From contig NZ_ARXV01000024.1 in the NCBI RefSeq assembly GCF_000756665.1, positions 1-38,254 on the forward strand: a DNA stretch of 38,254 bases, read 5' to 3'. The translations under genes and the position numbers were made by a program. Under the pieces are notes generated by a model, which saw nothing but the letters and a program-made list of their open reading frames with translations, did no database searches and had not been told where the DNA came from. Shown here one piece after another: positions 36,454 to 38,254 of this stretch. The stretch comes from Alcanivorax nanhaiticus. Its GTDB lineage: Bacteria > Pseudomonadota > Gammaproteobacteria > Pseudomonadales > Alcanivoracaceae. How positions within the stretch are numbered: the stretch's first letter is position 1; every line of letters starts with the position of its first letter.

Positions 36454-37164
36454 TTACTTACCCTCCAGCCACTGTTGAAGCTCTTGCGGGCGGCCCTGGC
36501 TATAACGGCCATCCGGTGCAACGACAAAGGGAACGCCCTTCACATCCAGCAAATGCGCCATCATGAGGGTCAGGTCGTATTGCTTGGTGTCGCAGGAGGA
36601 TTTCTGAGGCACCGTCTCCAGCGTGTTCTGCATGTAGGCATCGAGAGAACCCTGACGGTCTTTCGCGCAGTACACCTTGCGGGCCAGCTTGTTGGACTCT
36701 TCACCCAACGCAGGGACAACCACGAATTTGAAGGTGTAGTTCCGGCCCAGCTTTTCAGCGTCTTTCATCAGCTTGTGACAAACGGAACAGAGTGGATCCA
36801 CGAATGCGACAACTTGCTTGTCGCCAGTCCCGATGGTCAGAGTGTTGTAGTCATCAAGATCCGCACCCATGCGCTCGAAGTGAATGCGAGTGGCCGCATC
36901 CTGTATCTGAGCTGAGGTGTCCAGGGTGTCCTTGTACCAGATGTCATAGAGCTGTCCGCGCAGAACAAACCGCCCGTTTTCCGACATGAAGAGGATTTCG
37001 CCGTTGGCCTCCACGGCTTTCAGGCTCTTGATGGGAAGGCTAACGATTGAGTCCAGCTTGTTTTTGCTGGGATCAGATAGGTCGAGCTGCACCGACTGTG
37101 CAGATGATGCCGCCGACCACAGCATGGCCGTTACGGCGGCAGCTTTCAGGATATTCTTTCGCAT
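36454..37164 (-). CDS. dsbC: DsbC-type disulfide isomerase, 236 aa
   Basis: Periplasmic thiol-disulfide isomerase for the Cys-rich TraN and TraU. Signal peptide 1-22 (MRKNILKAAAVTAMLWSAAS, end SSA). The thioredoxin-fold active site is CSVC (Cys126-Cys129) in DPLCSVCHK, with the cis-Pro loop GVPF later. A second Cys pair lies in the C-terminal half (YCAKD and SSCD). It opens the transcript dsbC-traC-trbI-like-trhF-traW-EAL-traU, with an activator box 79 bp upstream of the ATG. Confidence 0.93.
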   Translation of the reverse strand: MRKNILKAAAVTAMLWSAASSAQSVQLDLSDPSKNKLDSIVSLPIKSLKAVEANGEILFMSENGRFVLRGQLYDIWYKDTLDTSAQIQDAATRIHFERMGADLDDYNTLTIGTGDKQVVAFVDPLCSVCHKLMKDAEKLGRNYTFKFVVVPALGEESNKLARKVYCAKDRQGSLDAYMQNTLETVPQKSSCDTKQYDLTLMMAHLLDVKGVPFVVAPDGRYSQGRPQELQQWLEGK

Positions 37165-37204
37165 GACTGTCCTCTTTCGGGCGATATACCAAAACAGAGA
37201 ACAG

Positions 37205-37255
37205 TTTATAGAGGGGGCTCGCGAACAGACGGCTCCGCATTAGCCCATTTTGGAC
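37205..37255 (-). promoter_or_regulatory. Activator box and -10 of the dsbC operon
   Basis: Box GCCC-N5-GGAC at 37243-37255 (one mismatch) overlaps the end of the upstream membrane-protein gene; -10 TATAAA at 37210-37205, 32 bp downstream. Confidence 0.6.
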
Positions 37256-38091
37256 AATTCCAGCGGGTTGCCTGATTTTTCTTCCTCCACTGGCAGATTC
37301 CCTCCCCTACGCCAAATAACTTTGCTAAGCGCGAACCCGGCTGCCGACAATAGCAACGCAAACAGGGATGAAATTAGAGCAAGTTGGAGTATCGCCGTGC
37401 TGACGTGATTCAAAACTTCAATGGATTTCCCTATCAGCAGCTCAGGCTGAGATGGAAGCATTTTCATAACGCTCCAGTAAGCCAGCAGTACCGCCAACAC
37501 CGCGGCAGCACCCCGAAGACAGCCTTTCAGATCAGCTTTACTTGGTGTGGAGTGCGCCCCAATCATCACGGCTAGGAGTGCTGCCATGATGGCCTGCCAA
37601 GTATTCAAGCTCGCAAATAGCGCAACCCCCCATTCTCCAACAGCGGTGAGCGCGTCGCCGCCTGAGAGGCTTCGGTAGTCCGTTAGCAGGAAGAACGTGT
37701 GAAGGTTTGGCACTTCCGCCAAGGCGAAGAGGATGTAGACCAGATACGCACCAAAAAGCAACGGGGCCAACCCTGTAAATACCATCCCAATGCGGTGGAC
37801 AATATTCGTTGGGTTGTAGCGATAGTTCACATACCCCAGCGTCTGAGAAACAGGATCCGGTCGAAAGAAGACGACCTCCGTCACTTTCATCCCGAACACC
37901 ATGGCTGTGATGGCGTGGGCCAGTTCGTGTATTGGCGTACCGACCAATCCGGTAGTGAGGATGGCTCTAGCCTTGTGTCTACCGAACGAACGGTAATAAA
38001 GCTCATTTGCACCCCATAGCACACAAGCGGCCAGCGCCGGGACGCTGAGAATCCAACCCAGCTCAATAGCTGCTTGCTTGAGTTCGTCCAT
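37240..38091 (-). CDS. Integral-membrane HExxH protein (M50-like), 283 aa
   Basis: A polytopic membrane protein with a metalloprotease motif HELAH (His55, Glu56, His59) at the end of the second hydrophobic region, followed by GYVNYRYNPTNIVHRIG and FTGLAPLLFG. This layout resembles M50 site-2-protease-like families, though a clear NPxDG motif is missing. About six hydrophobic segments; the last 25 residues are polar and cytoplasmic. Start at 38091 follows TTTGAGGTAATT. I do not know it as a standard tra gene. Substrate unknown. Confidence 0.7.
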   Translation of the reverse strand: MDELKQAAIELGWILSVPALAACVLWGANELYYRSFGRHKARAILTTGLVGTPIHELAHAITAMVFGMKVTEVVFFRPDPVSQTLGYVNYRYNPTNIVHRIGMVFTGLAPLLFGAYLVYILFALAEVPNLHTFFLLTDYRSLSGGDALTAVGEWGVALFASLNTWQAIMAALLAVMIGAHSTPSKADLKGCLRGAAAVLAVLLAYWSVMKMLPSQPELLIGKSIEVLNHVSTAILQLALISSLFALLLSAAGFALSKVIWRRGGNLPVEEEKSGNPLELSKMG

Positions 38092-38103
38092 AATTACCTC
38101 AAA

Positions 38104-38119
38104 CTTTCACATGTGAAAG
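38104..38119. repeat. 16-bp palindrome CTTTCACATGTGAAAG, copy 3
   Basis: Lies between the terminator of the right-edge gene and the ribosome binding site of the HExxH gene, 12 bp before its ATG. Confidence 0.8.
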
Positions 38120-38144
38120 AAAAAGGCCCGGACGAACCGGGCCT
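38118..38144 (-). terminator. Rho-independent terminator
   Basis: AGGCCCGG-TTCGT-CCGGGCCT (minus sense) followed by TTTTTCTTT, directly after the right-edge gene. Confidence 0.9.
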
Positions 38145-38150
38145 CTTCCG

Positions 38151-38254
38151 TTACTGCGCCTGGACCTTCGCCGAAGCGTCCCCGGCATCGTCGTAGCCAA
38201 CCAGCTCGACTCGCGGCAGGACATCCTCGTAGCTGCTCTTGAGCAGCGTCAGGC
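38151..38254 (-). CDS. C-terminal end of an unidentified protein (partial)
   Basis: A frame enters from the right edge and ends with TAA at 38151-38153, seven bases before a strong terminator. The last residues read SYEDVLPRVELVGYDDAGD then ASAKVQAQ, an acidic-then-Ala/Gln tail. By backbone order it should be one of the transfer genes upstream of dsbC, but the fragment is too short to name. Confidence 0.6.
   Translation of the reverse strand, partial: LTLLKSSYEDVLPRVELVGYDDAGDASAKVQAQ

Overview
The window is a stretch of a large conjugative element of the SXT/R391 - IncC (IncA/C) backbone type, either a plasmid or an ICE, from a gammaproteobacterium-like host. This rests on gene order. Read on the minus strand from right to left there is dsbC - traC - a small TrbI-like gene - a signal-peptidase-like trhF - traW (TrbC/TraW fusion) - an EAL-domain gene - traU - traN. 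Next comes the accessory block cobS - ssb - bet - exo - DUF3150 - cobT with methyltransferases. At the far left edge is the start of an exported protein sitting where traF would be. The species cannot be named from the sequence. No tRNA, rRNA, insertion sequence or CRISPR array was found.

Layout. 37.2-38.25 kb: end of an unidentified gene and an integral-membrane HExxH protein. 27.3-37.2 kb: F-type mating-pore genes in at least two transcripts (dsbC to traU; traN). 26.6-27.2 kb: an AT-rich RepA_C-like replication gene. 24.8-26.6 kb: the only two plus-strand genes, a DUF1845-like protein and a lipoprotein. 0.2-24.5 kb: about 30 minus-strand genes in roughly eight short transcription units. These cover recombination (SSB, Bet, YqaJ exonuclease), an AAA+ ATPase/VWA pair (CobS/CobT) with DUF3150, a PAPS-reductase-like PP-loop enzyme, two DNA methyltransferases, an oligoribonuclease-like exonuclease, a 2Fe-2S ferredoxin, several very small membrane proteins and many unrecognised small proteins.

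Regulatory architecture is the most unusual part. (1) Eight sites of the form GCCC-N5-GGGC (some degenerate) each lie 32-34 bp before a TAnnnT-like -10 box. This looks like the regulon of an FlhDC-type activator such as AcaCD of IncC or SetCD of SXT, and it ties transfer, accessory and replication genes together. (2) Eight copies of a leader element have covarying stems but an invariant TAGCTGG loop and an invariant AAACAAACAGCA tail. GCTG in the loop can pair with CAGC in the tail, predicting an H-type pseudoknot RNA in the 5' leader of each of the eight accessory units. (3) Nearly every gene of the accessory block, even inside operons, has its own 55-100 nt leader with a two-tier GC-rich hairpin whose arms covary between copies, often followed by a small hairpin that buries the ribosome binding site. 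(4) A 16-bp perfect palindrome, CTTTCACATGTGAAAG, occurs three times. Points 2 and 3 are the best candidates for something not yet described.

How the parts fit (inference): the activator would switch on mating-pore genes, a replication gene and part of the accessory block together. The SSB-Bet-Exo set and the AAA/VWA/DUF3150 set would handle incoming or recombining DNA, and the methyltransferases would protect it from restriction. The RNA leaders would set the dose of each small protein separately.
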